This document shows, piece by piece, positions 9,647 through 19,108 of a DNA stretch of 64,000 bases. The DNA is from an uncultured Paracoccaceae bacterium. GTDB lineage: Bacteria; Pseudomonadota; Alphaproteobacteria; Rhodobacterales; Rhodobacteraceae. The translations under genes and the position numbers were made by a program. Where the stretch lies: positions 62,001-126,000 of the forward strand of contig CALKXV010000004.1 of assembly GCA_938005545.1 (NCBI GenBank). The letters run 5' to 3'. The notes under the pieces are model-generated. The model was not told where the DNA came from. It searched no databases and saw only the letters and a program-made list of their open reading frames with translations. How positions within the stretch are numbered: position 1 is the first letter of the stretch; each line of letters begins with the position of its first letter.

Positions 9647-10906
9647 TCAGATAGCGGAGTAATGCAAAAGCCCATGAGATGTCAGAGCCCGTTCGAAAGG
9701 TTTCCAAAGCGCGCCAAAAGCAAATTGGTCCAATCCAAGTCCGGTGCGGATCGCGCCTAAATTTCGCCGCCCATCGATACGCTCAACAGCGGGGGCGACA
9801 CCTTCCGGCACCTTGAATACTTGCGATTGACCGCCCGCTGACAACTTTACTTGGCCTGACTTTGCTATCGAGCGCGCCAATTTCCGAGAATCTATCCCAC
9901 GCAATTTTGGGACCGCGTATGGTTTACCAAGTGGTGGCCCAATGAACTCACCCAACTTCTTTGCATAAACCACATGGGTCTTCATCGTTCCCCGCAAATC
10001 CTCGGCCAACTGCATTCTTTCGTTGACCGTCAAGCCCGACAAAGGCTTTGCATCTTTCAGAAAGACGGCAGGATCATAAAGTGCAGGTTCGGGAACACCC
10101 GAAAATTCCAAGCCGGCTTCCGTCAGACACTCATCCAGCTCTGTAATGGTAAAGGCGCGGTCCGAACTGTGTAGCAGCAGATCAAAAAACCCAGAATCGC
10201 TTGCATTGTGATCCACCAAATGGGGATTCACAGAAAATGGATGTCCTTTAGGCAACTGAGCAAATACATCGCGCGCCATAATCAGTTTCTGTTCTGGTGG
10301 CAAACCTTGGGTCAAACACCCAAAAGCGCGTTGCAAAGGATAGACGCCGGACCGTCCGTGAGGCGCATAAACCATAAGGCCAATCCCGCCCCCCGGTAAC
10401 AAGGCAGCCGCCAAAGCATCGAATCCAGTTTGAGGTTCAGGCAAATGATGCAAGACACCACAACAGTCGATGTAGTCAAATTTACCGAAGTCAGGCGCAT
10501 CCAGAAGACTGCCAGTTATAAACTCAATTCCTGTCAATCCGCGAACGCGCGCGCGTTCTTCCGCGATAGCTCGGGCAGCAGACGACAGATCAACGTAGGT
10601 TGCGTGATAGGGACGTTTAGCACTTGTCAGGACTTGGCAGAGTTGGATCAAACCATCGCCAGTTCCACCGCCCGCAACCAGAATGCGAAGTGGTTTGGTC
10701 CAATCCCTTTGCCCACCCCAAAGATTATGATCCATCTCTTGTGGCAACGAAGGCGACCCGGTGATCAGCCGTACAGCTTCATCTTTTGGGTTTCGCTCTG
10801 GGTAAGGATAGGCCTCGTATTGTGCCGTGACATCGTTTGTCAAGATAACCCCCATTTGCCTTCCAGCGTAGGATCGCATCGCCCCATCAGAATGAAAAGC
10901 TGCCAC
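9647..10906 (-). CDS. Class I SAM-dependent methyltransferase with extra C-terminal domain
   Basis: 419 aa. After a short leader comes YEAYPYPERNP, then motif I VAGGGTGDG and motif post-III LLPGGGIGLMVYAPHGR, giving a Rossmann SAM-binding domain over about residues 65-230. The C-terminal 180 residues contain a conserved-looking region but no domain I can name. The substrate is unknown. Start choice is uncertain: GTG at 10906 has AAAGGA eight bases upstream, while ATG at 10855 is preceded closely by GGAAGG and sits just before the conserved part. It diverges from the OsmC-like gene. Confidence 0.82.
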   Translation of the reverse strand: MAAFHSDGAMRSYAGRQMGVILTNDVTAQYEAYPYPERNPKDEAVRLITGSPSLPQEMDHNLWGGQRDWTKPLRILVAGGGTGDGLIQLCQVLTSAKRPYHATYVDLSSAARAIAEERARVRGLTGIEFITGSLLDAPDFGKFDYIDCCGVLHHLPEPQTGFDALAAALLPGGGIGLMVYAPHGRSGVYPLQRAFGCLTQGLPPEQKLIMARDVFAQLPKGHPFSVNPHLVDHNASDSGFFDLLLHSSDRAFTITELDECLTEAGLEFSGVPEPALYDPAVFLKDAKPLSGLTVNERMQLAEDLRGTMKTHVVYAKKLGEFIGPPLGKPYAVPKLRGIDSRKLARSIAKSGQVKLSAGGQSQVFKVPEGVAPAVERIDGRRNLGAIRTGLGLDQFAFGALWKPFERALTSHGLLHYSAI

Positions 10907-10961
10907 TGGTCAATTCCTTTTGCAAAGCCTATGCCCTGTTCCGCAACGAGGAGACGACAGA

Positions 10962-11378
10962 ATGAAATCACGACTGACTTGGACCGGGGATCGCTGCTTT
11001 TTGGGCCAAACTGAAAGTGGTCACTCGATTGCGATTGGCACAGCGCACGGCGACGCTCCGAAACCTGGACCATCGGCGATGGAGCTCATTTTGTTGGGTG
11101 CAGGCAGCTGTTCAGCTTGGGACGTGGTTTCGATCCTTGAAAAGGGGCGACAGTCCGTCGACGACGTCATCGTTGAATTGGACGGTGACCGTGCCGAAGA
11201 ACCGCCCAAAGTTTTTACCCGAATTCATCTGCATTTCATCGTTAAGGGGCACGGATTGGACGTCGCAAAAGTTGAACGCGCGATCAGTCTTTCGGTTGAG
11301 AAATACTGTTCAGCCATAGCAATGCTTGAAAAAACCGCCACTGTGACCCACGACTTTGAAGTCATCGAAACAGCTTAA
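10962..11378 (+). CDS. OsmC-family protein
   Basis: 138 aa. The fold is recognised from GPSAMELILLGAGSCSAWDV with the redox Cys in the helix, and a second conserved Cys in VEKYCSAIAML. These two cysteines are the peroxidatic and resolving residues of the OsmC/Ohr superfamily. The pattern fits the OsmC/YhfA branch more than organic-hydroperoxide-specific Ohr. The ATG at 10962 is chosen because GAGGAG lies upstream at good spacing; the longer frame from 10920 has no support. It diverges from the methyltransferase with only 55 bases between starts. Confidence 0.88.
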   Translation: MKSRLTWTGDRCFLGQTESGHSIAIGTAHGDAPKPGPSAMELILLGAGSCSAWDVVSILEKGRQSVDDVIVELDGDRAEEPPKVFTRIHLHFIVKGHGLDVAKVERAISLSVEKYCSAIAMLEKTATVTHDFEVIETA

Positions 11379-11382
11379 GCGT

Positions 11383-11844
11383 TCAAACCGGAAGAGCCGT
11401 TGTTTGCCGAACGATCCGAAGTGCGAACGAAGAATGCATCTGGGCGACGCCCGGCAACCGCGCCAGTTTTTTGCGATGAATGCGTGCAAAGTCCTCGGTG
11501 TCTTCTGCAACCACTTTCAACAGATAATCTGCCGAACCCGCCATCAAATGGCACTCTAAAACATCCGGTATTCGCGCAACTTCACGTTCAAAAGCATCGA
11601 GCACTTCGTCGGCTTGCCCAGACAGCGTTATCTCGACAAATACGACGGTCGGGCATCCAAGTTTGCGCGGATCTAACAATGCGACATAATCACGTATGAT
11701 ACCCGAATCTTCAAGCCGCTGGACCCGCCGGTGACAAGCAGATGCCGACAGGTTTACCTCGTCGGCCAATTCGGCATTTGAAACCCGGCCACGGCGTTGC
11801 AAAACAGACAGTATCCGGGCATCCGTCGCGTCAAGTGAGGGCAT
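11383..11844 (-). CDS. Lrp/AsnC-family transcriptional regulator
   Basis: 153 aa. N-terminal winged helix-turn-helix (residues about 4-60: LDATDARILSVLQRRGRVSN then SASACHRRVQRLE) and a C-terminal RAM/AsnC ligand-binding domain ending in the usual LARLPGVAQMHSSFALR type of strand. It is divergent from ald with 130 bases between, the classic placement for an alanine-responsive activator such as AldR or PutR-like proteins. Direct regulation of ald is inferred from position. It converges on the OsmC-like gene, four bases away. Confidence 0.92.
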   Translation of the reverse strand: MPSLDATDARILSVLQRRGRVSNAELADEVNLSASACHRRVQRLEDSGIIRDYVALLDPRKLGCPTVVFVEITLSGQADEVLDAFEREVARIPDVLECHLMAGSADYLLKVVAEDTEDFARIHRKKLARLPGVAQMHSSFALRIVRQTTALPV

Positions 11845-11875
11845 CGCGCAAGTTTTCCTTTAAATCGGCCGATCT

Positions 11876-11885
11876 GTTCGAACAT
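11876..11885. promoter_or_regulatory. Candidate operator palindrome in the lrp-ald intergenic region
   Basis: TGTTCGAACA is a perfect 10-base palindrome, 31 bases before the Lrp-gene start and about 90 bases upstream of ald. Placement suits an operator for the neighbouring regulator, but the match to any Lrp consensus is weak. Confidence 0.3.
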
Positions 11886-11974
11886 ACTGCCGAAAAACTC
11901 GCCAACTGCCAGAAAAAACATCAAACATTCGCCTCAAAAATGAAGGATGTTCTTACCAAGAAGGAGATTCTGTT

Positions 11975-13093
11975 ATGAAAATCGGATGCCCAAGCGAGAT
12001 CAAACCTCAGGAATTTCGCGTCGGAATGACGCCCAGCACCGCTGGTGAAGTCGCACGCCACAACCATGATGTCATTGTCCAAAGCGGTGCTGGAAATGGT
12101 GCCGGTTTCACCGATCAAGACTATACCGATCAGGGCGCCTTGGTTGTTGACAGCGCAGCTGAAGTTTTCGCGACTGCTGACATGATCGTAAAGGTGAAAG
12201 AGCCGCAAGCCGTTGAACGTAAAATGCTCCGCGAAGATCAGGTGCTGTTTACCTATTTGCACCTTGCGCCAGACCCCGAGCAAACCCGCGATCTGATGGA
12301 AAGTGGCGCAACCTGCATCGCCTATGAAACTGTCACCGATGACAATGGTGGATTGCCGTTGCTGGCCCCCATGTCGGAAGTCGCCGGGCGTCTTGCACCT
12401 CAAGTCGGTGCGTGGACACTACAAAAGGCCAATGGCGGTCGCGGCATTCTCCTGGGCGGTGTTCCGGGCGTAGGTCCGGGCAAAGTCGTGGTTATTGGCG
12501 GCGGTGTTGTTGGAACACATGCCGCACGCATTGCGGCGGGTATGGGCGCTGATGTGACGGTCCTTGACAGGTCGCTTCCCCGCCTTCGGTATCTGGACGA
12601 CGCTTTTTCCCGCGACTTTGGCAACCGGTATGCCAGCGCCGCGACAACAGCCGAACTGGTTGCCGAAGCCGATTTGGTGATTGGCGCCGTTCTGATTCCC
12701 GGCGCTGCTGCTCCAAAACTCGTCAGTCGTGCACAGCTTTCCACCATGAAACCCGGTGCAGCAATCGTTGACGTGGCGATTGATCAGGGTGGATGTTTTG
12801 AAACCTCAAAAGCAACCACACACGAAGATCCCATCTATGACGTAGATGGCATCATGCATTACTGTGTAGCGAACATGCCAGGCGCGGTTGCGCGCACATC
12901 AACCATTGCTTTGACCAACGCAACTTTGCCATTTCTTCTGTCGTTGGCCGACAAGGGATGGGCGGACGCCTGCGCAGAAGACCCGCATTTGCTGGAAGGC
13001 CTGAATGTCCACAAGGGCAAGCTCACTTATTACGCCGTCGGTAAGGCGCTAGGGATCGACGTCACGTCCCCGCAGCTTGCATTGAAACTGTAA
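11975..13093 (+). CDS. ald: Alanine dehydrogenase
   Basis: 372 aa, the usual length. NAD-dependent oxidative deamination of L-alanine to pyruvate and ammonium, or the reverse. The N-terminal domain has the opening [17 protein letters not shown] and the substrate-binding region VKVKEPQ with its Lys. The NAD Rossmann motif is [10 protein letters not shown], followed by VTVLD. A good AAGGAG ribosome site precedes the ATG at 11975. The divergent Lrp gene is its likely regulator. A strong terminator follows at once. Confidence 0.97.
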   Translation: MKIGCPSEIKPQEFRVGMTPSTAGEVARHNHDVIVQSGAGNGAGFTDQDYTDQGALVVDSAAEVFATADMIVKVKEPQAVERKMLREDQVLFTYLHLAPDPEQTRDLMESGATCIAYETVTDDNGGLPLLAPMSEVAGRLAPQVGAWTLQKANGGRGILLGGVPGVGPGKVVVIGGGVVGTHAARIAAGMGADVTVLDRSLPRLRYLDDAFSRDFGNRYASAATTAELVAEADLVIGAVLIPGAAAPKLVSRAQLSTMKPGAAIVDVAIDQGGCFETSKATTHEDPIYDVDGIMHYCVANMPGAVARTSTIALTNATLPFLLSLADKGWADACAEDPHLLEGLNVHKGKLTYYAVGKALGIDVTSPQLALKL

Positions 13094-13096
13094 CTA

Positions 13097-13126
13097 AAAA
13101 GGCCCGCAGAAATCAGCGGGCCTTTT
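13097..13126. terminator. Bidirectional intrinsic terminator between ald and mscL
   Basis: An 11-bp perfect stem (AAAAGGCCCGC paired with GCGGGCCTTTT) with an 8-base loop. T-runs occur on both strands, so it can end both the plus-strand ald and the minus-strand mscL transcripts. Confidence 0.9.
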
Positions 13127-13143
13127 CGTCTCTCGTGATGTAG

Positions 13144-13575
13144 CTAGCTCGCTTTCAAAGCGTCACGAATTTCAGCCAAAAGCTCTTCCGCTGTTGGGCC
13201 TGCTGGCTCTTCTGGCGCTGCCTCTTCTTCGGCGGTCGAAGCGTCTTTGACTTTGTTGACGTATTTCACCAACATAAACACCACGAATGCGATGATCAGG
13301 AAGTTAATGATCGCCATGATGAACGACCCATATGCAAATACCGATGCACCCGTTTCCCGCGCTGCTTCAAGGCTTGCGCCTTCAGCAACATCACCAGAAA
13401 GAACGGCGTAGTTATTGGTGAAATCTACTCCACCCATAAACAGACCAATGATAGGATTAATCAAATCACCCACCAACGACGTTACGATCGCTGTAAAGGC
13501 TGCACCGATGATAATACCAACGGCCATATCCATAACATTGCCCTTGGCAATGAAGTCTTTAAATTCGCTTAGCAT
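13144..13575 (-). CDS. mscL: Large-conductance mechanosensitive channel
   Basis: 143 aa. The N-terminal amphipathic helix and pore helix [20 protein letters not shown] are diagnostic. The second membrane helix is at about residues 75-98 and a charged, Glu/Ala-rich cytoplasmic helix closes the protein. It forms a homopentameric inner-membrane valve that opens under hypo-osmotic shock. The 200 bases upstream (13576-13776) hold its promoter and nothing else that I can recognise. Confidence 0.96.
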   Translation of the reverse strand: MLSEFKDFIAKGNVMDMAVGIIIGAAFTAIVTSLVGDLINPIIGLFMGGVDFTNNYAVLSGDVAEGASLEAARETGASVFAYGSFIMAIINFLIIAFVVFMLVKYVNKVKDASTAEEEAAPEEPAGPTAEELLAEIRDALKAS

Positions 13576-13776
13576 ATTTTGTCCCTCTCCTGACAGTGTG
13601 CGGTATTCCTCCGCAACTGGGTCGGCGATAACACATCCCTTCCCGCGTCGTGCAAGCTAATTGTACGGGGATAATTATCGCAGGGGAAATTGCGGGCCAG
13701 CGTCGCAATGATGCCGCAATTTTCCCGCTTAGGTTGTATTTGAGCGGTTATTTCGCCATCCAAATCGTTTTGACCA

Positions 13777-14223
13777 CTAGGAAAGCTGCCCACTCAGGAC
13801 GTATTTCAGTATCTGTGCCACTTTTTGCGGATCGCTTGTAACCGCAAGCGCTGCTGCATGAACTTCTTTCAAAGCGTGGCCATGTTCCGGTGGATTAAGC
13901 ACAATCAACGATTTTCCAAGTGCTGCGGCGTACCCCGCATCAAAAGCAGCATTCCACTGTTTGTACTCGGTTCCAAACCGCACCACGACAATATCAGCGT
14001 TTTCAATCCCGTGGCGGGTTCTGATCGCGTTCACTTTGGCACCTTTATGATCATGCCAAAACTTGTCGGGCTCAGCGCCAAGAATGACCACACCGCAATC
14101 ATCCGACGCGGCGTGGTCTGTCACAGGGCCAGAAAACGTAACATCTAATCCCGTAGCGGCGTTCATGATCTGATCGCGCCAATCGGTGTGAATTTCGCCT
14201 GAAAGATAAATCTTCAACGTCAT
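13777..14223 (-). CDS. YtoQ-family protein
   Basis: 148 aa. The opening IYLSGEIHTDWRDQI and the segments IGPVTDH-like, ADIVVVRFGTEYKQWNAAFDAG and KSLIVLNP match the YtoQ family, which is distantly related to nucleoside 2-deoxyribosyltransferase-like folds. No reaction is established. The gene stands alone, divergent from the glutathione-transferase gene across 179 bases of promoter-type sequence. Confidence 0.85.
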   Translation of the reverse strand: MTLKIYLSGEIHTDWRDQIMNAATGLDVTFSGPVTDHAASDDCGVVILGAEPDKFWHDHKGAKVNAIRTRHGIENADIVVVRFGTEYKQWNAAFDAGYAAALGKSLIVLNPPEHGHALKEVHAAALAVTSDPQKVAQILKYVLSGQLS

Positions 14224-14402
14224 GATGTGCCCCCTGTCTGGTCGCCAACCCTAGTCAGCAACGCCAAAGCCACAAGCCAAAAAGCGCCAACCGTCCGCTG
14301 CGCACAATGCCACTGAATAAACGCACAACACTCAACGCTTTAATTCCCAGCGTGCATGGCTAAATGTACACCAACCTAAAATTGAACCGAGGCACCCCAA
14401 AA

Positions 14403-15101
14403 ATGACCGATCTCACGAACCACCCGATAAACAAACGCTGGCCCGCACAACGGCCCGAAGTCATCCAACTCTATTCTTATCCAACGCCAAACGGTGTGAA
14501 GGTTTCGATCGCGCTGGAAGAACTCGGTCTCGACTATGAACCTCACTTGGTTTCGCTCAGTGATGTTGATGTCAAAAGCCCCGAATTCTTATCCCTGAAC
14601 CCCAACAACAAAATCCCGGCGTTGATCGATCCGAACGGCCCAGATGGAAAAATGATCGAACTTTGGGAATCCGGCGCGATCCTGATCTACTTGGCTGAAA
14701 AAACCGGACGTCTGCTTCCGGCAGGTGCTGCCAAATACGAAGTCATCAAATGGGTCATGTTCCAAATGGGCGGGCTTGGCCCGATGTTTGGCCAAATGGG
14801 ATTTTTCGTCAAATTCGCCGGCAAAGATATCGAAGACCCACGCCCCCGCGCGCGCTATGTCGACGAATCCAAAAGGTTGCTGAACGTGCTCGATAAATGC
14901 CTCGAAGGCAAAACCTGGATTGCCGACGAATTCTCAATCGCTGATCTCGCGATTGCGCCTTGGTTGAACGCCTTGGAGTTCTATGAAACCAAACCGCTTC
15001 TTGGCTTCGAAGACTTAAAAAGCGTCCCCGCTTACCTCGACCGGTTTCTGGATCGCCCCGCCGTGCAAAAGGGCCTGAACATTCCCGAACGTTCAGAGTA
15101 A
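14403..15101 (+). CDS. yghU: Glutathione S-transferase family protein, YghU-like
   Basis: 232 aa from the ATG at 14403, which has GAGG upstream; an in-frame ATG at 14364 seems too far out. N-terminal thioredoxin-like domain with QLYSYPTPNGVKVSIALEE (the TPNG Asn is the catalytic-type residue in YghU/YfcG proteins), LNPNNKIPALIDP and the glutathione-binding ESGAILIYLA. The C-terminal helical domain contains QMGGLGPMFGQ, typical of the nu-class. Members have disulfide-bond reductase activity toward glutathione and low classical transferase activity. Confidence 0.9.
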   Translation: MTDLTNHPINKRWPAQRPEVIQLYSYPTPNGVKVSIALEELGLDYEPHLVSLSDVDVKSPEFLSLNPNNKIPALIDPNGPDGKMIELWESGAILIYLAEKTGRLLPAGAAKYEVIKWVMFQMGGLGPMFGQMGFFVKFAGKDIEDPRPRARYVDESKRLLNVLDKCLEGKTWIADEFSIADLAIAPWLNALEFYETKPLLGFEDLKSVPAYLDRFLDRPAVQKGLNIPERSE

Positions 15102-15111
15102 TGCGCCAACT

Positions 15112-15159
15112 GCGATCCCCGAAAGGGGATCGCGAAAATCGCGCCATGCCGCAGGCATG
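15112..15159. terminator. Paired stem-loops between convergent yghU-like gene and pheT
   Basis: Hairpin one is a perfect 9-bp stem GCGATCCCC/GGGGATCGC closed by a GAAA (GNRA) tetraloop (15112-15133). Hairpin two is CATGCC/GGCATG at 15145-15159 and is flanked by complementary A and T runs (AAAAT at 15135, ATTTT at 15162). Together they likely end transcription from both sides. Confidence 0.7.
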
Positions 15160-15174
15160 CCATTTTAACAGACG

Positions 15175-17571
15175 TTACCCGCGCAGTATGCCGCCGGTTG
15201 CTTTTGTAACCTTGGCCACAATGGATTGCCCAACCGCTTCAATCTGTTCGTCGGTCAGAGTTTTATCTTTAGGTTGCATTCGCACAGTGATCGCCAGTGA
15301 CTTTTTGCCGTCACCTAATGCACCGCCAATAAACTCATCAAAGACGCGCACCTCTTCGATCAATGCTTTGTCTGCCCCTTGGGCTGCATTGACCACGCTG
15401 ATGGCCTCAACAGATTGATCTACGACAAAGGCGAAATCCCGTTCCACGACCTGAAGATCGCTGATTGTTAGCGCACCTCGCGCCGCAGACTTTGATCGCG
15501 CTTCTGGAATCGCCTCAAGATGAATGCTAAACCCAACGACTGGTCCCTTTACATCCAAGGCCCGAAGCACCTTCGGGTGTAATTCGCCAAACGCCGCCAT
15601 CACAACTTTTGGCCCCAAAGTCATCCGAGACGACCGGCCCGGATGCCACCAATGTTTTGCACCGCGTGGCATTTGAAACCGCGACGGCGCACCGAGCGCG
15701 GCCAACACCGCTTCGGCGTCTGCGCGGGCATCAAACACATCAACAGGCCGGCGCGATCCATGCGGATCTTTCGGCCCGGTTGCACCCACACGAATGCCTG
15801 AAAGAAGTATTTCATGTTCGTTTGGTTCACCGCCGTGAAAAATCGCACCAACTTCAAACAGCGCAAAATCGGCAACACCACGCGCCTGATTGCGCGCAGC
15901 CGCCTGCAAAAGTCCCGGCAAATGGGAAGGTCTGAGATGGGTCATTTCCGACGAGATCGGATTTGCAATCCGGCGCTCTTCATCACCACCGTTGAACAGC
16001 GCGGCCGATGCGCTATCGATAAAGCTGTAGGTCACGCATTCATTATAACCAAGTGCCGCAGCCGTGCGACGGGCGATTTGCTCACGTTTCTGGATGCGCG
16101 TCAGGATCGGCTTGGGCACACCAGCCACCATGCGAGGCATGGGTTTGGGCACCAAATTCGTTAAAGACGCGATCCGCGCAACCTCTTCGACAAGGTCGGC
16201 TTCGCCTTTGACATCCCCCCGCCAAGTGGGCGGAATGGCCATGTCGCCGTCCAGTTTAAATCCTAAGGCTTCTAGCGTTGCGCGTTGTGTTTCTGCTGGA
16301 ATGTCCATGCCGACAAGGGAAGAGCATCGTTTTGTATCAAGACGATAGGCGCGCGTCACGTCAGGGCAAGCACCAGCCTCAACCACATCCGAAGCTTCAC
16401 CACCACACAGATCAAGGATCATTTGTGTGGCCAATTCCAGACCTGGGCGTGTGAACGCCGGATCAACGCCGCGTTCAAACCGGTATTTGGCGTCCGAGTT
16501 AATCTTTAGCTTGCGACCAGTATGGGCAATGGTGATCGGATCCCAATAGGCACTTTCTAGAAAAACATTGACAGTATCTTCTGACACACCGCTTTGCGTT
16601 CCGCCCATGACACCGGCAATGCTTTCAGGGCCTTTGTCATCGGAAATAGCCATCATGCCCTCTTGGAAAGCATAGGTTTTTTCGTCAAGCGCAACGATTT
16701 CCTCGCCACCCTCTGCCCGGTGCACACGCAGATCGCCTTGCACTTTGTCGGCATCAAAGACGTGAAGCGGGCGGTTGCGGTCGAACGTGAAAAAGTTGGT
16801 AATGTCGACCAAAGCTGAAATTGGGCGAAGACCGATAGCTTTCAGACGGGCCTGAAGCCAATCAGGGCTGGGGCCATTCTTGACACCCTTGATCACCCGA
16901 CCGGTGAAATAAGGAGCGCCGTCCAGCGTATCGTCGTCGATGGTGATGTTGATCGGGCTGGGGAAAGTGCCGTTGACGGGCTCAACAGCTTTTGTTTTCA
17001 ACGTCCCCAACCCACGAGCTGCCAAATCCCGCGCGATGCCCTCAACGCCCAAAGCATCCTGACGGTTGGGCGTGATCGCAATTTCAATCATCGGATCGAC
17101 CTTGGCCGGATCGTTCTTAGCCAACCAATCGGCAAAGCTTTGCCCCACTTCGCCCGACGGTAGTTCGATGATCCCGTCGTGTTCGTCGGACAGCTCAAGC
17201 TCTTTTTCCGAGGCCATCATGCCATGACTTTCGACACCGCGAATTTTGCCGACGCTCAGCGTCATATCAATGCCGGGCACATAGTCGCCGGGCTTACAGA
17301 CTACGACAGTTATGCCTGCCCGCGCATTGGGCGCACCGCAAATAATCTGTTTTTGCCCCTGATCTGTGTCGACCATGCAAACCCGCAAACGGTCGGCATC
17401 CGGGTGCTGTTCCGCACTGGCTACTTTGCCAAGCGTAAAGCCCGCAAGTTTGTCGAGAGGGTTCACAACCTCCTCAACCTCAAGTCCAAGATCGGTTAGT
17501 GTTTCGGCGATTTCGTCCACGTTAGCCGTGGTGTTGAGATGTTCATGGAGCCAGGAAAGTGTGAATTTCAT
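15175..17571 (-). CDS. pheT: Phenylalanyl-tRNA synthetase beta subunit
   Basis: 798 aa, full length. N-terminal tRNA-binding OB domain (residues about 40-150), B3/B4 editing domain (about 205-390), B5 domain (about 400-475), catalytic-like core and C-terminal ferredoxin-fold anticodon-binding domain ending in KVTKATGGILRG. With PheS it forms the alpha2-beta2 enzyme that charges tRNA-Phe. It lies downstream of pheS on the same strand, but 442 bases separate them, wider than the usual near-contact. Confidence 0.97.
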   Translation of the reverse strand: MKFTLSWLHEHLNTTANVDEIAETLTDLGLEVEEVVNPLDKLAGFTLGKVASAEQHPDADRLRVCMVDTDQGQKQIICGAPNARAGITVVVCKPGDYVPGIDMTLSVGKIRGVESHGMMASEKELELSDEHDGIIELPSGEVGQSFADWLAKNDPAKVDPMIEIAITPNRQDALGVEGIARDLAARGLGTLKTKAVEPVNGTFPSPINITIDDDTLDGAPYFTGRVIKGVKNGPSPDWLQARLKAIGLRPISALVDITNFFTFDRNRPLHVFDADKVQGDLRVHRAEGGEEIVALDEKTYAFQEGMMAISDDKGPESIAGVMGGTQSGVSEDTVNVFLESAYWDPITIAHTGRKLKINSDAKYRFERGVDPAFTRPGLELATQMILDLCGGEASDVVEAGACPDVTRAYRLDTKRCSSLVGMDIPAETQRATLEALGFKLDGDMAIPPTWRGDVKGEADLVEEVARIASLTNLVPKPMPRMVAGVPKPILTRIQKREQIARRTAAALGYNECVTYSFIDSASAALFNGGDEERRIANPISSEMTHLRPSHLPGLLQAAARNQARGVADFALFEVGAIFHGGEPNEHEILLSGIRVGATGPKDPHGSRRPVDVFDARADAEAVLAALGAPSRFQMPRGAKHWWHPGRSSRMTLGPKVVMAAFGELHPKVLRALDVKGPVVGFSIHLEAIPEARSKSAARGALTISDLQVVERDFAFVVDQSVEAISVVNAAQGADKALIEEVRVFDEFIGGALGDGKKSLAITVRMQPKDKTLTDEQIEAVGQSIVAKVTKATGGILRG

Positions 17572-18013
17572 TTTTCAGATCCTTGGCGACAAAGCAGCAA
17601 TCCATTAGCGATTAACCGCTCATTCAAGAACGGACGACAAAATTTCGACACATTTGACCATTCTTTATGTCTCAAATGACGAAAGAAGAGGGCATTATTG
17701 TGGAGCCAGAAACCGAAGCCTTGCGGCTGTCTGCCATGATCGCGTTGTTTGTTGGTGCGTTGATTATCATGTCGTCGATCGACAATTTTCACCAACAACA
17801 GGTGCCCTCCCGCATAGGCGAGGCGGAATGCTCGTGGTGGCGCACTAACTTCGGCGGTTGCAATGTCCGCACGGGATCGTTGAAGCAACTGACTAAACCG
17901 TCCAACAAGTCTCTCAAATTGTGACCAATGCAAAGGTCGGGTTGGGCGTCTAAGCCCGGCCAACCGACGTATGCGCGAGGCTTCTCGCGACGGTCTGCAT
18001 GCATCCACTCCCA
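17572..18013. other. 442-base gap between pheS and pheT
   Basis: pheS and pheT are normally adjacent. This gap holds no recognisable RNA gene. The minus-strand frame that spans it overlaps the end of pheS and looks non-coding. The only candidate is a plus-strand frame at 17667-17924. Confidence 0.6.
17667..17924 (+). CDS. Possible small membrane protein, antisense between pheS and pheT
   Basis: 85 aa, one predicted membrane segment (LRLSAMIALFVGALIIMSSI, residues 20-39), an acidic N-terminus and a basic C-terminus with two cysteines. A plausible topology is one-pass with the tail outside. No convincing ribosome site is seen before the ATG, although an internal ATG four codons in is also possible. 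It could be a recent insertion that split the pheST pair, or a chance frame. I do not recognise a family. Confidence 0.35.
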   Translation: MSQMTKEEGIIVEPETEALRLSAMIALFVGALIIMSSIDNFHQQQVPSRIGEAECSWWRTNFGGCNVRTGSLKQLTKPSNKSLKL

Positions 18014-19078
18014 TCACAGCCCCCCATGCAGCGTCGGCACCTGCAACGCACTGAACCCATAGTGCCTGAGCCACCGCAAATCGGAATCAAAAAACGCGCG
18101 TAAATCCGGAATGCCGTATTTCAACATTGCCATTCTGTCGATCCCCATGCCGAAGGCAAAACCCTGCCATTCCGCCGGATCGATCCCGCCGGCTTCCAGC
18201 ACTTTGGGGTGCACCATGCCACTGCCCAAAACCTCAAGCCAGCTATCGCCCTCGCCCACTTTTACCGTACCGCCTTCGAACGAACACTGAATATCAACCT
18301 CAGCCGATGGTTCGGTGAAAGGGAAGTGCGAGGCTCGGAAGCGGGTTTTGACCTTGGTGCCGAAGAAAGCCGAAAAGAATTCCTCAAGCACCCATTTCAA
18401 ATTCGCCATCGAGATATCCTTGTCGATCGCCAACCCTTCGACCTGATGGAACATCGGCGTGTGGGTCTGATCGTAATCGGCACGGTACACGCGTCCTGGA
18501 CAGATTATGCGAATAGGCGCGCCCTGATCCAGCATCGACCGGATTTGCACCGGCGACGTATGGGTGCGCAACACATGAGGCGGGCGATTGTCACCTTCTT
18601 TGCGCGCCATATAGAACGTGTCCATTTCCGTGCGAGCAGGATGGTGTGACGGAATATTCAGCGCGTCGAAGTTATGCCAATCGTCTTCAATCTGCGGGCC
18701 TTCGGCGACGGCGAACCCCATGTCGGCCAAGATCGCTGTAACCTCTTCCGTGACTTGGGACACAGGGTGAATGGTGCCCTGGGGCCGGTCGCGCGCGGGC
18801 AGCGTGACGTCAAGCCATTCATCGGCCAGACGCGCGTCAAGGGCGGCGTCTTCCAGCGCGACTTTCTTGGCGGCAAGGGCCGAATTGATCTCGTCCTTCA
18901 ACGCGTTCAGCATTGGTCCTGCGACCTGGCGTTCCTCGGGCGTCATCTTGCCCAACTCGCGCATCTTCAAACTGACCTCGCCCTTTTTGCCAACTGCCGC
19001 CAGGCGCAAGTCTTCAAGCGCGGTTTCGTCGGCGGCCCCGGCAATGCGAGTAAGGTATTTGTCTCGTAGATCGTCCAT
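18014..19078 (-). CDS. pheS: Phenylalanyl-tRNA synthetase alpha subunit
   Basis: 354 aa. N-terminal coiled-coil tRNA-binding arm (residues about 1-85), then the class II catalytic core: motif 2 around [16 protein letters not shown] and motif 3 [14 protein letters not shown]. It binds Phe and ATP and carries out aminoacylation with PheT. The ATG at 19078 lies 30 bases after the SGNH lipoprotein stop on the same strand. Confidence 0.97.
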   Translation of the reverse strand: MDDLRDKYLTRIAGAADETALEDLRLAAVGKKGEVSLKMRELGKMTPEERQVAGPMLNALKDEINSALAAKKVALEDAALDARLADEWLDVTLPARDRPQGTIHPVSQVTEEVTAILADMGFAVAEGPQIEDDWHNFDALNIPSHHPARTEMDTFYMARKEGDNRPPHVLRTHTSPVQIRSMLDQGAPIRIICPGRVYRADYDQTHTPMFHQVEGLAIDKDISMANLKWVLEEFFSAFFGTKVKTRFRASHFPFTEPSAEVDIQCSFEGGTVKVGEGDSWLEVLGSGMVHPKVLEAGGIDPAEWQGFAFGMGIDRMAMLKYGIPDLRAFFDSDLRWLRHYGFSALQVPTLHGGL

Positions 19079-19108
19079 CAGAACGCCTCTTTCATTGTTC
19101 CAAATCCC

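Noticed and set aside
17568-18074. 168-residue minus-strand frame between pheS and pheT
   Set aside because: It overlaps the end of pheS and the start of pheT in other frames, and has no recognisable domain or ribosome site.
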